Shown here: positions 43,219-52,044 of the stretch, one piece after another
How the letters are laid out: every line of letters begins with the position of its first letter
Numbering within the stretch: position 1 is the stretch's first letter
Assembly: GCF_002201475.1 (NCBI RefSeq)
Contig: NZ_CP021422.1
Location: 682,001-746,000, forward strand
Length of the DNA: 64,000 nt
Direction of reading: 5' to 3'
From: Acutalibacter muris
GTDB lineage: Bacteria > Bacillota > Clostridia > Oscillospirales > Acutalibacteraceae
Notes under the pieces: generated by a model
Databases searched by the model: none
What the model saw: the letters and a program-made list of their open reading frames with translations, nothing else
Told to the model about the DNA's origin: nothing
Program-made: the position numbers and the translations under genes

Positions 43219-45594
43219 ATGTATTTACGAATACTGAAAAAAGACCTGAAACGAAAAAAGGCGATGAACGTGATCTTGCTTGTATTTATCATACTTGCGT
43301 CAATGTTCGTGTCGTCGGGCGTGAATAACATCATAAGCGTTACAACGGCGCTGGACGATTATTTTGAAATGGCGGACGCACCCGACTACATTGCGATGAC
43401 AAGGAACAAATCAGGTGCGGTCGATGTTGACGGGATTTTAAATTCTGCCGCTTCGGTGGAAAGTTTCGGCAAGGAAAAAATACTGTATATGGAGTCCGCC
43501 AATGTCACCTTTGAGGATGAAAGCAAAACTGCATCAAACTTAAGCTATATTTTTCTTCAGAGTGACGAGGATATGTCCATGAATTATATTCTTGACGACG
43601 GCAGCATTCTGAAATCGGTAAAGAGAGGCGAGTTTTATACGACGGCGGGCATGGCGGAGGATATTGGACTTGAGGTCGGAGATAAAATGACTGTAAAGCT
43701 CGGCGGCATAAGCTGTATATTTACGTTCGCGGGTGGTGTCAAGGATGCGGTTCTTGGCTCAAAGGGAATATCAATACAGCGTTATATCATAAGCACCGAG
43801 GATTTTGAAAAATTCATATCTGCGGAAAATGTTGAGAAATTTTACGGCGGCGAGCTGGTTTACATACGTACCTCGGATATGGAAAAAATGCTCTCTGAAG
43901 TCAAACCGCTTATCAACGATGCCCTTTTGGCAGGGGACAAGGCGACTATCAAACTTTCTTATGCTTTTGATATGCTGGCGGTCGAGACCCTCCTTATGGT
44001 AAGCCTTATTTTTGTAGCCGTCGCGTTTGTGATCCTGCGGTTTACCATTGCGTTCACGCTTTCCGAGGAGTTCCGCGAGATTGGCGTTATGAAAGCAATC
44101 GGTATCCGCAATCTGAAGATTAGGAGTCTGTACCTTGTGAAATACGCGGCCCTTTCCGTTATCGGCGCGGTGGCCGGCCTTGCGCTCAGCTTTCCTTTCG
44201 GTGAAATGCTGATGAGCGTTGTCCCTAGCTCCATTATCATAAACAATCAGAACGCGGCGCTTTCCAACGTCATTTGCGCGGTGTGCATGGTTGGCGTCAT
44301 CATGCTGTTCTGCTACGGCTGTACGGGCAAGGTCGGGAAAATGTCCCCCATTGACGCTGTGCGAAACGGTCAGACGGGCGAGCGCTTCCGCAAAAAGAGC
44401 ATGATGAGCCTTGGGAGATCTAGGCTTCCCGAAACAGTGTTTCTCGCACTGAACGATATCGTAAGCAGTCCGAAACGCTTCAGTATCATAACCTTCGCAT
44501 TCTTCCTCTGCCTGTCGCTTCTGCTTGTCCTTTCGACAACGGTTTCCACGGCGAAAAGCGGTGTGCTCTTCAACCTTTTCGACCTTGCGGACTTCGACAT
44601 ATCCGCCAAAGGCGAGGTAACGGAGTTTATGACGGAGAACGGCCACGAAAAGCTGGAAGAATACCTTTCGGATATGGAGGAAAATCTCGCCCAAAACGGT
44701 ATGCCCGCGCTCTGTATGCAGGAAATGATGTTCAAGCTACCTGTGTCACACGATGAAAACGAGAGCAGCATTACAATATATCAGGGCACAGGAACGACTG
44801 CGGATATGTATGAGTACATTGAGGGCACGCCGCCGCAGTCTGTCGGTGAGGCTGCGCTGTCCCATCTTTCTGCGGACAAACTGAAAGCGGATATCGGTGA
44901 TACGATTACAATAAAGACCATCGATGGCGACAAGGAATTGATAATAACAGCAATTTTTCAGTCCATGAACAATATAGGCGAGAGCGTGCGGGTTCACGAG
45001 GACGAGAAGATTAATTACATACAAGCGCAGAAAGCACTCTTCACACAGATCAAATTCACCGATGAACCCGATGAAACGGAAACAGCCCGCCGTATGGAAA
45101 AAATCCAGAAGCTTTATCCCGAACTCGACGAGGTCAAAAATCGCGGCGAAACTATATCGGATCTGCTCAAAGTTGTGGATACTTTTGATACGACAAAGCA
45201 AATGGTCGTTGTTCTCACGTTCATTTTAGCGGTGCTGATTACTGTGCTTATGGAGCGTTCCTTTATCGCTAAGGAGTTGGGCGAAATTGCGTTTATGAAA
45301 GCAATCGGCACACGAAACGGAAAAATCTATGCTTACCATACCCTGCGATTTGTTTTCGTCGGATGTATGACGGTAATCGCAGCGGAACTTTTTGCCCTGC
45401 CGCTTACGCATCTCTTCATTGATCCGTTTTTCAAGATGATGGGTATGGCGCTTGCTGTTGATTATGTGATAAACCCGTTTGAAATGATCCTTGTTTTCCC
45501 GCTGGTTATTCTTGCCGCTACAGCGGCAAGCGCGTTCTTCGCCTCGCTGTATACCAAAACGATAACGGCCTTGGACACGGCTAATATAGAATAA
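43219..45594 (+). CDS. ABC transporter permease, FtsX-type
   Basis: This 791-residue membrane protein has two FtsX repeats: one helix at about 18-40, a large outer domain, and three helices at about 255-390. This is repeated with helices near 418-440, 665-685, 715-735 and 755-785. Each repeat includes the EIGVMKAIGIRN or EIAFMKAIGTRN loop that contacts the ATPase. Such permeases export or sense peptides, or release cell-wall-active antibiotics (BceB/MacB-like). The start at 43219 follows AAAGGAG. The ATPase gene is 16 bases downstream. A response regulator and kinase gene follow, the common layout of peptide-antibiotic resistance loci. Confidence 0.88.
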   Translation: MYLRILKKDLKRKKAMNVILLVFIILASMFVSSGVNNIISVTTALDDYFEMADAPDYIAMTRNKSGAVDVDGILNSAASVESFGKEKILYMESANVTFEDESKTASNLSYIFLQSDEDMSMNYILDDGSILKSVKRGEFYTTAGMAEDIGLEVGDKMTVKLGGISCIFTFAGGVKDAVLGSKGISIQRYIISTEDFEKFISAENVEKFYGGELVYIRTSDMEKMLSEVKPLINDALLAGDKATIKLSYAFDMLAVETLLMVSLIFVAVAFVILRFTIAFTLSEEFREIGVMKAIGIRNLKIRSLYLVKYAALSVIGAVAGLALSFPFGEMLMSVVPSSIIINNQNAALSNVICAVCMVGVIMLFCYGCTGKVGKMSPIDAVRNGQTGERFRKKSMMSLGRSRLPETVFLALNDIVSSPKRFSIITFAFFLCLSLLLVLSTTVSTAKSGVLFNLFDLADFDISAKGEVTEFMTENGHEKLEEYLSDMEENLAQNGMPALCMQEMMFKLPVSHDENESSITIYQGTGTTADMYEYIEGTPPQSVGEAALSHLSADKLKADIGDTITIKTIDGDKELIITAIFQSMNNIGESVRVHEDEKINYIQAQKALFTQIKFTDEPDETETARRMEKIQKLYPELDEVKNRGETISDLLKVVDTFDTTKQMVVVLTFILAVLITVLMERSFIAKELGEIAFMKAIGTRNGKIYAYHTLRFVFVGCMTVIAAELFALPLTHLFIDPFFKMMGMALAVDYVINPFEMILVFPLVILAATAASAFFASLYTKTITALDTANIE

Positions 45595-45609
45595 GAAAGG
45601 AAATCTGAT

Positions 45610-46368
45610 ATGAATATTCTCGAAGTAAAAGATCTCTGCAAAACATATATCGTAAACAAACGGCAGAATAATGTACTGAAAAACGTAAATTTTATGATTG
45701 ATGAGGGAGAAATGGTCGCCGTTATGGGGCCGTCAGGCTCTGGAAAATCCACGCTGCTGTACGCAGTTTCGGGCATGGATGATCTTACCGCAGGGGAGGT
45801 GAACTTCTGTGGAAAAAATATCGCAGGGATGAGCGAAAGAGAACTTGCAGACCTGCGCCTTGACGAAATGGGTTTTATCTTTCAGCAAATGTATATGCTG
45901 AAAAACCTCACCATATTGGATAATATCATACTTCCTGCAACGCAATCCAAAAAGCAGCGTGAACCCCGCAGGGAAACGGCGCGGCGCGGCCAGGATTTCA
46001 TGCGCAGGCTCGGCATTATCGACATTGCCGACAACGACATCAACGAGGTTTCGGGCGGCCAGCTTCAACGGGCGTGTATCTGCCGCAGTATGATGAACAA
46101 TCCGAAAATGATTTTTGCCGACGAGCCGACAGGGGCTTTGAACCGCACTTACTCCGACGAGGTAATGGAGGAACTTGTAAAATTAAATTCTGAGGGAACA
46201 ACAATCATGCTCGTTACCCACGATGTTAAGGTTGCGGCAAAATGTACAAGGGTCATGTACATTGTTGACGGGAACATAAAGGGAGAGTACGACTTAAGCG
46301 GCTGTTCCACACAGATAAGAGAGCGGGAGCGCGCATTAAATAACTGGCTTCTGGAATTAGGGTGGTAA
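45610..46368 (+). CDS. ABC transporter ATP-binding protein
   Basis: This 252-residue ATPase of the MacB/BceA group has Walker A MGPSGSGKSTLLYAVSG, Q-loop FIFQQMYMLKNLT, ABC signature NEVSGGQLQRACIC and Walker B MIFADEPTGALN. It powers the FtsX-type permease just upstream. AGAAAGGAAA precedes its ATG. The substrate may be an antimicrobial peptide, inferred only from the layout. Confidence 0.95.
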   Translation: MNILEVKDLCKTYIVNKRQNNVLKNVNFMIDEGEMVAVMGPSGSGKSTLLYAVSGMDDLTAGEVNFCGKNIAGMSERELADLRLDEMGFIFQQMYMLKNLTILDNIILPATQSKKQREPRRETARRGQDFMRRLGIIDIADNDINEVSGGQLQRACICRSMMNNPKMIFADEPTGALNRTYSDEVMEELVKLNSEGTTIMLVTHDVKVAAKCTRVMYIVDGNIKGEYDLSGCSTQIRERERALNNWLLELGW

Positions 46369-46369
46369 T

Positions 46370-47035
46370 ATGGATATTCTCATTGTTGAGGACAACAAGG
46401 AGCTTGCCGATCTGCTGTATGATTTTCTCCGTGCGGAAAATTACACAGTATCGGCGGTTCAAACAGCCGAAGAAGCCTTGCTGCTGTACGAAAGATACGG
46501 CGCAAGGCTTGTCGTGCTTGATATCATGCTGCCCGACAGGGACGGGTTTTATGTTCTGGAAAAAATCCGTACAGAAAGCAACACGCCCGTACTGATTGTA
46601 AGTGCGAAAACGGAAAAAGAGGACAAGCTGAACGGACTGAATCTCGGCGCAGACGACTACATTGAAAAGCCCTATGATATTGATATCATGCTCGCAAAAA
46701 TAAGCGGAATTTTTAAACGCCGTTACGCTCTTGATGAAATTACTGATGGCAATATACGCATAAATAAGGCGAGCCGTACCGTTTACAAAAACGGAAAAGA
46801 GCTGGAAATGACCACGAAGGAATTTGAACTGCTCCTGCTTTTGATGGAGAATATGGGCAGGGCTTTAAGTAAGGAATACATTTTCGGGCAGGTCTGGGGC
46901 AGCGACAGCTTTTCGGAACAGCAGACACTGACGGTACACATAAAATGGCTGCGGCAGAAAATAGAGGACATCCCCAAAAAACCAAAAAGAATAGTGACTG
47001 TATGGGGGGTGGGCTATAAATATGAAAGCGTTTAA
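46370..47035 (+). CDS. OmpR-family response regulator
   Basis: This 221-residue regulator has a receiver domain (DILIVEDNKELADLLYDFLR, phospho-acceptor in LVVLDIMLPDRDG near Asp50, LIVSAKTEKEDK, YIEKPYDI) and a winged-helix C-terminal domain (EFELLLLLMENMGRALSKEY, TVHIKWLRQKIE). It starts one base after the ATPase stop and overlaps the kinase gene by 14 bases. It probably controls the transporter operon. Confidence 0.95.
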   Translation: MDILIVEDNKELADLLYDFLRAENYTVSAVQTAEEALLLYERYGARLVVLDIMLPDRDGFYVLEKIRTESNTPVLIVSAKTEKEDKLNGLNLGADDYIEKPYDIDIMLAKISGIFKRRYALDEITDGNIRINKASRTVYKNGKELEMTTKEFELLLLLMENMGRALSKEYIFGQVWGSDSFSEQQTLTVHIKWLRQKIEDIPKKPKRIVTVWGVGYKYESV

Positions 47036-48245
47036 CAGAATTTTCTCGGTAGTTGCGGTTGCCGTGATACTATTGTTTGCTGTCGTGAATTTAATTCTTG
47101 CCGCCGACAAGACCAATAACGGCAGACTGTACCGCGTAGAGATAAACCGCCTTGTTCGAGAAATAGAAGCGAACGGTTCTGCCGACATTTCCGAATGTGA
47201 GTATGTAACAAATATTGAACGATACGGAAAAGACTTTTACAGCGCGGACAGCGACTATGTTATCCGTGAAATAAACGGAGAACTGTATCGTTTCGATTAC
47301 CGTGCAAATGGTTATTCCAACAAAGCACATCTTGTAGGAATTGTAAACGCAGTTCTCGGTACTATGGCGATTTTATTTATCGCAGTTATGCTTTACATAA
47401 AATTTGCAATTCTTGCGCCCTTTGAACGCTTGAGCAGTATCCCCTACGAACTTTCAAAGGGTAATCTCACCGCGCCAATAAAGGAAACGAAAAACCGCTT
47501 TTTCGGAAAATTTCTTTGGGGAATTGATATTCTCCGTGAAAATATAGAGCAGCAAAAGCAGCACGAATTGGAAATGCAGAAAGAAAAGAAAACTCTGCTG
47601 CTATCGCTTTCGCATGATATTAAAACGCCACTTTCCGCGATAAAACTGTACTCGGCTGCACTATCGAAAAATTTGTATTCAGACGCAGAAAAACAGCACA
47701 AAATCGCTGAAAACATCAATGAAAAAGCGGACGAGATTGAGAGGTATGTTTCGCAGATTGTAACAGCTTCAAGAGAAGATTTCCTGAGCCTTGAAGTGAA
47801 TATGGGCGAATTTTATCTTTCGGAGCTTGTTGAAAAGATCACAGGATATTATAGGGAAAAATTGGCGCTTATCAAAATTGATTTTACCGTAGGGAGATAT
47901 AAAAATTGTCTGCTTTCAGGGGATTTAAGCAGGAGCGTTGAAGTGTTGCAAAACATAATGGAAAATGCTCTTAAATACGGCGATGGTCGGCACGTGGCAT
48001 TGATTTTTCCCGAAGACGACGAATGCGTTCAGATTGCGATCACGAATGGAGGTTGTACGCTCAGCAAGGACGATTTGCCGCATATTTTCGAGAGCTTTTG
48101 GCGCGGCGCTAATGCAGAAAACATTCGCGGCAGCGGGCTGGGGCTTTACATTTGCAAACAGCTTATGCGCAAGATGAACGGCGAGATTTATGCGGAGATC
48201 AATAATGACATCATCACTGTTACTGCGGTTTTCGCAAGAGTGTAA
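47022..48245 (+). CDS. Sensor histidine kinase
   Basis: This 407-residue membrane kinase has two transmembrane helices at about 8-28 and 110-130, enclosing an outer domain of about 80 residues. A HAMP-like segment is followed by the phospho-acceptor box LLSLSHDIKTPLSAIKLYSA (His near 199) and the ATPase domain with N box NIMENALKYGDGRH and G box GSGLGLYICKQLM. It is paired with the overlapping response regulator and probably senses the transporter's substrate or cell-envelope stress. Confidence 0.93.
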   Translation: MKAFNRIFSVVAVAVILLFAVVNLILAADKTNNGRLYRVEINRLVREIEANGSADISECEYVTNIERYGKDFYSADSDYVIREINGELYRFDYRANGYSNKAHLVGIVNAVLGTMAILFIAVMLYIKFAILAPFERLSSIPYELSKGNLTAPIKETKNRFFGKFLWGIDILRENIEQQKQHELEMQKEKKTLLLSLSHDIKTPLSAIKLYSAALSKNLYSDAEKQHKIAENINEKADEIERYVSQIVTASREDFLSLEVNMGEFYLSELVEKITGYYREKLALIKIDFTVGRYKNCLLSGDLSRSVEVLQNIMENALKYGDGRHVALIFPEDDECVQIAITNGGCTLSKDDLPHIFESFWRGANAENIRGSGLGLYICKQLMRKMNGEIYAEINNDIITVTAVFARV

Positions 48246-48467
48246 TTGCTGATTTTAGGATGAGAATGAAGTAAACCTGGGAAGGTAGCAATTCTGATCG
48301 CATGAAGCTCGTGTTGCAACCCACAGATTGTTACACGGCAACGGAACGTACTATCTTTTCCGCAAACTGCTAAAAGTAACTCAACACCATATCCCATCTG
48401 CCCAGCGGCAGAAAAGAAAAAAACCGCTGCTGGGCAGAACGATTATCCATGTCTAAAAGTTGTTTTC

Positions 48468-48505
48468 AGCGGCGGTTTTGACTTTTCAAAGCCGCCGCTT
48501 TTTTA
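48468..48505 (+). terminator. Rho-independent terminator
   Basis: AGCGGCGG / CCGCCGCT arms, extended by TTTGA/TCAAA, are followed by six T. It lies 223 bases after the kinase stop. The 541-base gap 48246-48786 holds this hairpin, a small leader frame and a second terminator. Confidence 0.8.
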
Positions 48506-48538
48506 TGACCAGTAGGCGGCATATAGGAGGATGCCGCC

Positions 48539-48589
48539 ATGCGATTAAAGGTAGATAGGTACTTGTCAAAAAAAGCCTGGCTCCCGTAG
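48539..48589 (+). CDS. Possible 16-residue leader peptide
   Basis: The frame MRLKVDRYLSKKAWLP begins at ATG 48539 with an excellent AGGAGG site 8 bases upstream and ends at TAG 48587. A strong terminator hairpin follows after 60 bases. This is the layout of a translational attenuator or leader peptide, yet no resistance gene follows. It may be the surviving leader of a lost gene. No direct evidence of expression. Confidence 0.4.
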   Translation: MRLKVDRYLSKKAWLP

Positions 48590-48651
48590 CGGTGTACTCC
48601 ACCCAGGTTTGCGAAAATAGTCGTTTTCTGACGGCTCATAATGTTGTTCCC

Positions 48652-48687
48652 AGCGCCCGAATAGTTTCGCACTATCCGGGCGCTTTT
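48652..48687 (+). terminator. Strong terminator or attenuator hairpin
   Basis: GCGCCCG-ATAGT pairs with ACTAT-CGGGCGC around TTTCGC, followed by TTTT. It is between the leader frame and the sigma-like gene at 48787. Confidence 0.8.
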
Positions 48688-48786
48688 GTATTTTCGGGGG
48701 AGCGGCACCGGCCCCGCTGCCGCTCCCCGCCCCTCTCGTTCAGACCAGACCCCGACATAAAAATCTGAACGAGAGGATAATGCACG

Positions 48787-49185
48787 ATGGAAATTACCAT
48801 CAGGAAGCATAGGCGTAATCTGTCTTATGAAGATGCCGCCACCCTAGCCGAGTTTTGGGTGCTGGCTGAACACTTTGACCGGAGCCTTTACCGCGAGTGG
48901 AAAGACCACTGGGACGAGCGAGGCTATGACGAGTACATAGTTGTCACCGAGGGCCGTCTGCCCTACTGCGAATCGCCGGAGCAGTATGTGTGCCGCATGG
49001 AAACCCGCAGGGAAATCTTGGCGGTGTTGGCCCTCTGTACCGAGAAACAGCGGGAGCGGTTTTTGCTCCACGCTCTCTATGATCTCAGCTATGAGGAAGT
49101 CGGAAAGATTTGCAGCTGCTCCAAAAGCTCAGTCCAAGCGTCTATTGATGCTGTCCGAAAGATTTTTCAAAAATTTTGGAAATAG
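48787..49185 (+). CDS. Sigma-70-region-4-like protein
   Basis: This 132-residue protein has a C-terminal helix-turn-helix of sigma region 4 type (LCTEKQRERFLLHALYDLSY, EEVGKICSCSKSSVQASIDA). The N-terminal half lacks a clear core-binding region 2. Such proteins are regular parts of clostridial mobilizable elements and may control transfer genes. No strong ribosome site is visible before ATG 48787, but GAGAGG is close. Confidence 0.75.
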   Translation: MEITIRKHRRNLSYEDAATLAEFWVLAEHFDRSLYREWKDHWDERGYDEYIVVTEGRLPYCESPEQYVCRMETRREILAVLALCTEKQRERFLLHALYDLSYEEVGKICSCSKSSVQASIDAVRKIFQKFWK

Positions 49186-49294
49186 ACACATACGATAGGC
49201 GGTTCAAAATGGCTATAAGGTGAGGGGCATCACGCTCCATCACCGGGAGGGACAAGCTGTGGCTTGTCCCTCTTGCAATCTGGAGGAGGTCACT

Positions 49295-49753
49295 ATGGCA
49301 ATCATCAACCTGAGACGCTACTACCCACACTACCCGAAAGACAAATTTCTGGAAGTGCCGGACGAGGTAGCGGACGCGCTGGAAGAAGGTCGGCGCATGG
49401 AACACCGGCAGGACAATCGGCAGAGCTACTACCATGTCTATTCCATGGATTGCACCCCCGCTATCGAGAACCATGCCATGTTCCTGGTGCTGTCCCCGGA
49501 GGAACTGCTGATCCAGGACGAGGACGAAGCTGCGGCGGAGTTGGTACTGGCAAATCTGGCCGCTGCCATGACCCTGCTCTCCCCTACCCAGGCGCGGCGG
49601 CTCCATGCCCGGTACGCGCTAAAAAAGAAATTCCGGGAGATAGCGGCGGACGAGGGGATCAGCGACAGTTGCGCCGCCGCATCCGTCACCGGCGCGATCA
49701 CAAAGCTGCAAAAGTTTTTCATCAAAAATGGCTGGATGCCAAAGGAGGCTTGA
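49295..49753 (+). CDS. Sigma-70-like/DNA-binding element protein
   Basis: This 152-residue protein contains a region-4-like C-terminal part (LLSPTQARRLHARYALKKKF, REIAADEGISDSCAAASVTG) and an N-terminal segment with tyrosine-rich RRYYPHYPKDKFLEVPDEVA, as in element-borne sigma factors. The start at 49295 follows TGGAGGTCA. It is followed six bases later by the DUF3847 gene. Probably a regulator of the mobilization genes. Confidence 0.75.
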   Translation: MAIINLRRYYPHYPKDKFLEVPDEVADALEEGRRMEHRQDNRQSYYHVYSMDCTPAIENHAMFLVLSPEELLIQDEDEAAAELVLANLAAAMTLLSPTQARRLHARYALKKKFREIAADEGISDSCAAASVTGAITKLQKFFIKNGWMPKEA

Positions 49754-49759
49754 TAGCAA

Positions 49760-50038
49760 ATGGACAAAGCATCATTGGAGGCTGAAAAGGCTCACGCAGA
49801 GAAAGAAATCTCTCAGCTTGAGAGCCGCCAGAAGATTTTACTGAACCGAATCCGCAAAGAGGAACGCAACGCCAGGACAAGCCGCCTGTGCCGCCATGGG
49901 GCAATTCTGGAGGGCGTGTTCCCTGCCGTCCTTGACGCTGACGGCGAGGCGATCAAGGAGTTTCTGATTGCCCTTTCCCGCCTGCCGGGAGCGGGGGAGG
50001 TTGCAGAAAAAACGCTGAGCGCCGAGGACGCTGGGTAA
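49760..50038 (+). CDS. DUF3847-like mobilization accessory protein
   Basis: This 92-residue protein has a coiled-coil N-terminus (LEAEKAHAEKEISQLESRQK), a basic middle (RIRKEERNARTSRLCRHGAI) and a short helical end. DUF3847 proteins lie just upstream of MobA/MobL relaxase genes and probably act in the relaxosome. The oriT candidate lies between this gene and the relaxase. Confidence 0.8.
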   Translation: MDKASLEAEKAHAEKEISQLESRQKILLNRIRKEERNARTSRLCRHGAILEGVFPAVLDADGEAIKEFLIALSRLPGAGEVAEKTLSAEDAG

Positions 50039-50064
50039 GTCACTTCGGAGAAGTGCGCACTTAT

Positions 50065-50090
50065 ACACCGTTCCGGTGTCGTGCGCCCTG
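50065..50090 (+). other. Candidate oriT of MOBQ type
   Basis: The inverted repeat ACACCG-TTC-CGGTGT is followed by CGTGCGCCCTG. The IncQ plasmid RSF1010 has the same order: an inverted repeat, then a nick region ending GCGCCCT. The relaxase downstream is of the MobA/MobL (MOBQ) family, which fits. The 205-base gap 50039-50243 holds other small hairpins. Confidence 0.7.
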
Positions 50091-50243
50091 CCGGGGGCTG
50101 TTGCGTCCTTCGGACGCGATGGGGAGCTACGCTCCCCAAACCCCTTGTGCGCCAAGGAAAACAGAACATCCGCTTTGCGTCTGTTCCGTTTTCCCCGGCC
50201 TTTATCCCACCGCCGTCAACACGCCGAAAGGAGGTAAAACCGC

Positions 50244-51680
50244 ATAGCTATTTTTCATTGTCCCATTCAGATCATCAAGCGGAGCATCGGCAAATCTGCC
50301 GTAGCCGCTGCCGCCTATCGGAGCGGCGAACGACTGGTGAATGAGTGGGACGGCATGACCCATGACTACACGCATAAGGGCGGCATTGTCCATACGGAGA
50401 TCATGCTGCCAGCCCACGCCCCGCCAGAGTTTCAAGACCGCTCCACTCTCTGGAACTCTGTCGAGCAGATCGAGAAAGCCAGCGATGCCCAGCTTGCCCG
50501 CGAGATTGAAGTTGCCCTTCCTGTGGAATTGTCACCGGCTGCACAGTTAGCCCTTGTCCGGTCATTCGTCAAAGACAATTTTGTGGATGCCGGGATGTGC
50601 GCTGATTTTGCCATCCATGACAAGGGAACGGGCAATCCTCACGCTCATATTCTGCTGACCATTCGCCCGCTGAAATCGGATGGACGCTGGGGGCCGAAGT
50701 GTCGGAAAGTTTATGATCTTGATAGCCAGGGCAACCGCATCCCTGATGGTAAAGGCGGCTGGAAGAATCATCGGGAGGACACCACCGATTGGAATGACCG
50801 GGGCAATGCGGAGAAGTGGCGGGCGGCATGGGCCGTTTACGCCAATCGTGTATTGGAGACGGCGGGCCGACCAGAGCGCATCAACCACCGTAGCTACAAA
50901 AGGCAAGGTGTTGATAAAATCCCCAGCGTCCACATGGGGCCTGCCGCCTCGCAGATGGAGCGGAGGGGCATCGCCACCGAGAAAGGCAACATCAACCGGG
51001 AGATCGCCGCTGACAATAAGCTGCTGAAGGAGATCAAAGCCCGTATCACCCGGCTCTATAACTGGTCAAAGGAGCAGGCCGAGGCCGCGCCTGTCCAGGG
51101 CAGGGAGAGCATCATCGCCCAGCTATGGCAGGCCCGTATGGACACCGCCGCCCCCTCCACCCGTTCGGGTAAAATCCGAAAACTCCAGGAGGACGCGAAG
51201 CTGTTCAATTTGTTGCAGAAAAACGGCATCACGTCCATGGAGCAGCTACACGAAAAAGTTGCCGCCATGAACAAGGATTATTACGATCTGCGCGGCAAAA
51301 TTGTCAAGGCTGAACGCCGCCTCGCCGTCCTGGATGAACGCATGGAAATGTGGGCGCAGTACGAAAAGTACAAGCCTATCCGCCAAAAGCTGGACAAGGT
51401 GAAACCAGGCAGGCGGGAGAAGTACCAGCAGGAGCATAGGGCAGAACTCGCCGCCTTTGATACTGCCGCTGATTTTCTGAAAGGGCTGAAAGAATCCGGC
51501 GAGAAGATCACGCCCAAAGCGTGGCGGGCCGAGGCCGCAAGGCTGACCGCACAAAAGGATTTCGATTATCAGAAAATGCGGGATATACGGGAGGACATCA
51601 AGGCTGTTGAAAATCTCCGCAAAACCGCTGACCGGCTGGCCCGCGAGGGACAGCGCCAGCAGAGGGGAACTGAACGTTGA
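50244..51680 (+). CDS. MobA/MobL-family relaxase, non-ATG start
   Basis: This 478-residue relaxase of the MOBQ group has IFHCPIQIIKRSIGKSAVAA, then AYRSGERL at the N-terminus (family position of the catalytic tyrosine) and the metal-binding histidines in IHDKGTGNPHAHILLTIRPL near residue 125. It has a helical C-terminal part. The reading frame has a stop at 50235. The expected start, 9 bases after AAAGGAGG, is ATA (50244) rather than ATG. The next normal start, GTG 50337, would remove the first 31 conserved residues. Either the rare ATA is used poorly or the gene is silenced by this one base change. Confidence 0.85.
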   Translation: MAIFHCPIQIIKRSIGKSAVAAAAYRSGERLVNEWDGMTHDYTHKGGIVHTEIMLPAHAPPEFQDRSTLWNSVEQIEKASDAQLAREIEVALPVELSPAAQLALVRSFVKDNFVDAGMCADFAIHDKGTGNPHAHILLTIRPLKSDGRWGPKCRKVYDLDSQGNRIPDGKGGWKNHREDTTDWNDRGNAEKWRAAWAVYANRVLETAGRPERINHRSYKRQGVDKIPSVHMGPAASQMERRGIATEKGNINREIAADNKLLKEIKARITRLYNWSKEQAEAAPVQGRESIIAQLWQARMDTAAPSTRSGKIRKLQEDAKLFNLLQKNGITSMEQLHEKVAAMNKDYYDLRGKIVKAERRLAVLDERMEMWAQYEKYKPIRQKLDKVKPGRREKYQQEHRAELAAFDTAADFLKGLKESGEKITPKAWRAEAARLTAQKDFDYQKMRDIREDIKAVENLRKTADRLAREGQRQQRGTER

Positions 51681-51711
51681 CACATCAATTTTATGAAAGG
51701 ATTTTTGAATT

Positions 51712-52032
51712 ATGGATATGAACCCATGGGAGCGCCGCCAGAAGATTTTGGAGGCTCTGTGCCTCCGGCGGCACGACACTTACGGCAATCTGGCGCATGA
51801 GTTTAACGTCAGCACTGGGACAATCCGCCGCGACATTGTGGTGCTGACCTGTTCCTATCCCATCGAGACGGTGAAGGGCGGTCACGGCGGCGTCAGGGTG
51901 GCTGAGTGGTTTCACTTGGATCGCCGTTCGCTGAACTCTGCGGAGATCACTTTTCTCCGCAGACTGGGGGAATCGCTGGACGGCCCTGATCTGGAAATGC
52001 TCAACCGGATCATTGCCACCTTTTCGCATTGA
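51712..52032 (+). CDS. DeoR-like helix-turn-helix protein
   Basis: This 106-residue protein has a winged helix at about 8-60 (RRQKILEALCLRRHDTYGNL, AHEFNVSTGTIRRDIVVLTC). It has no sugar-binding domain. It lies between the relaxase and ParB genes of the inserted element and may regulate them. Confidence 0.8.
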   Translation: MDMNPWERRQKILEALCLRRHDTYGNLAHEFNVSTGTIRRDIVVLTCSYPIETVKGGHGGVRVAEWFHLDRRSLNSAEITFLRRLGESLDGPDLEMLNRIIATFSH

Positions 52033-52044
52033 GGGAGGGCCGGT

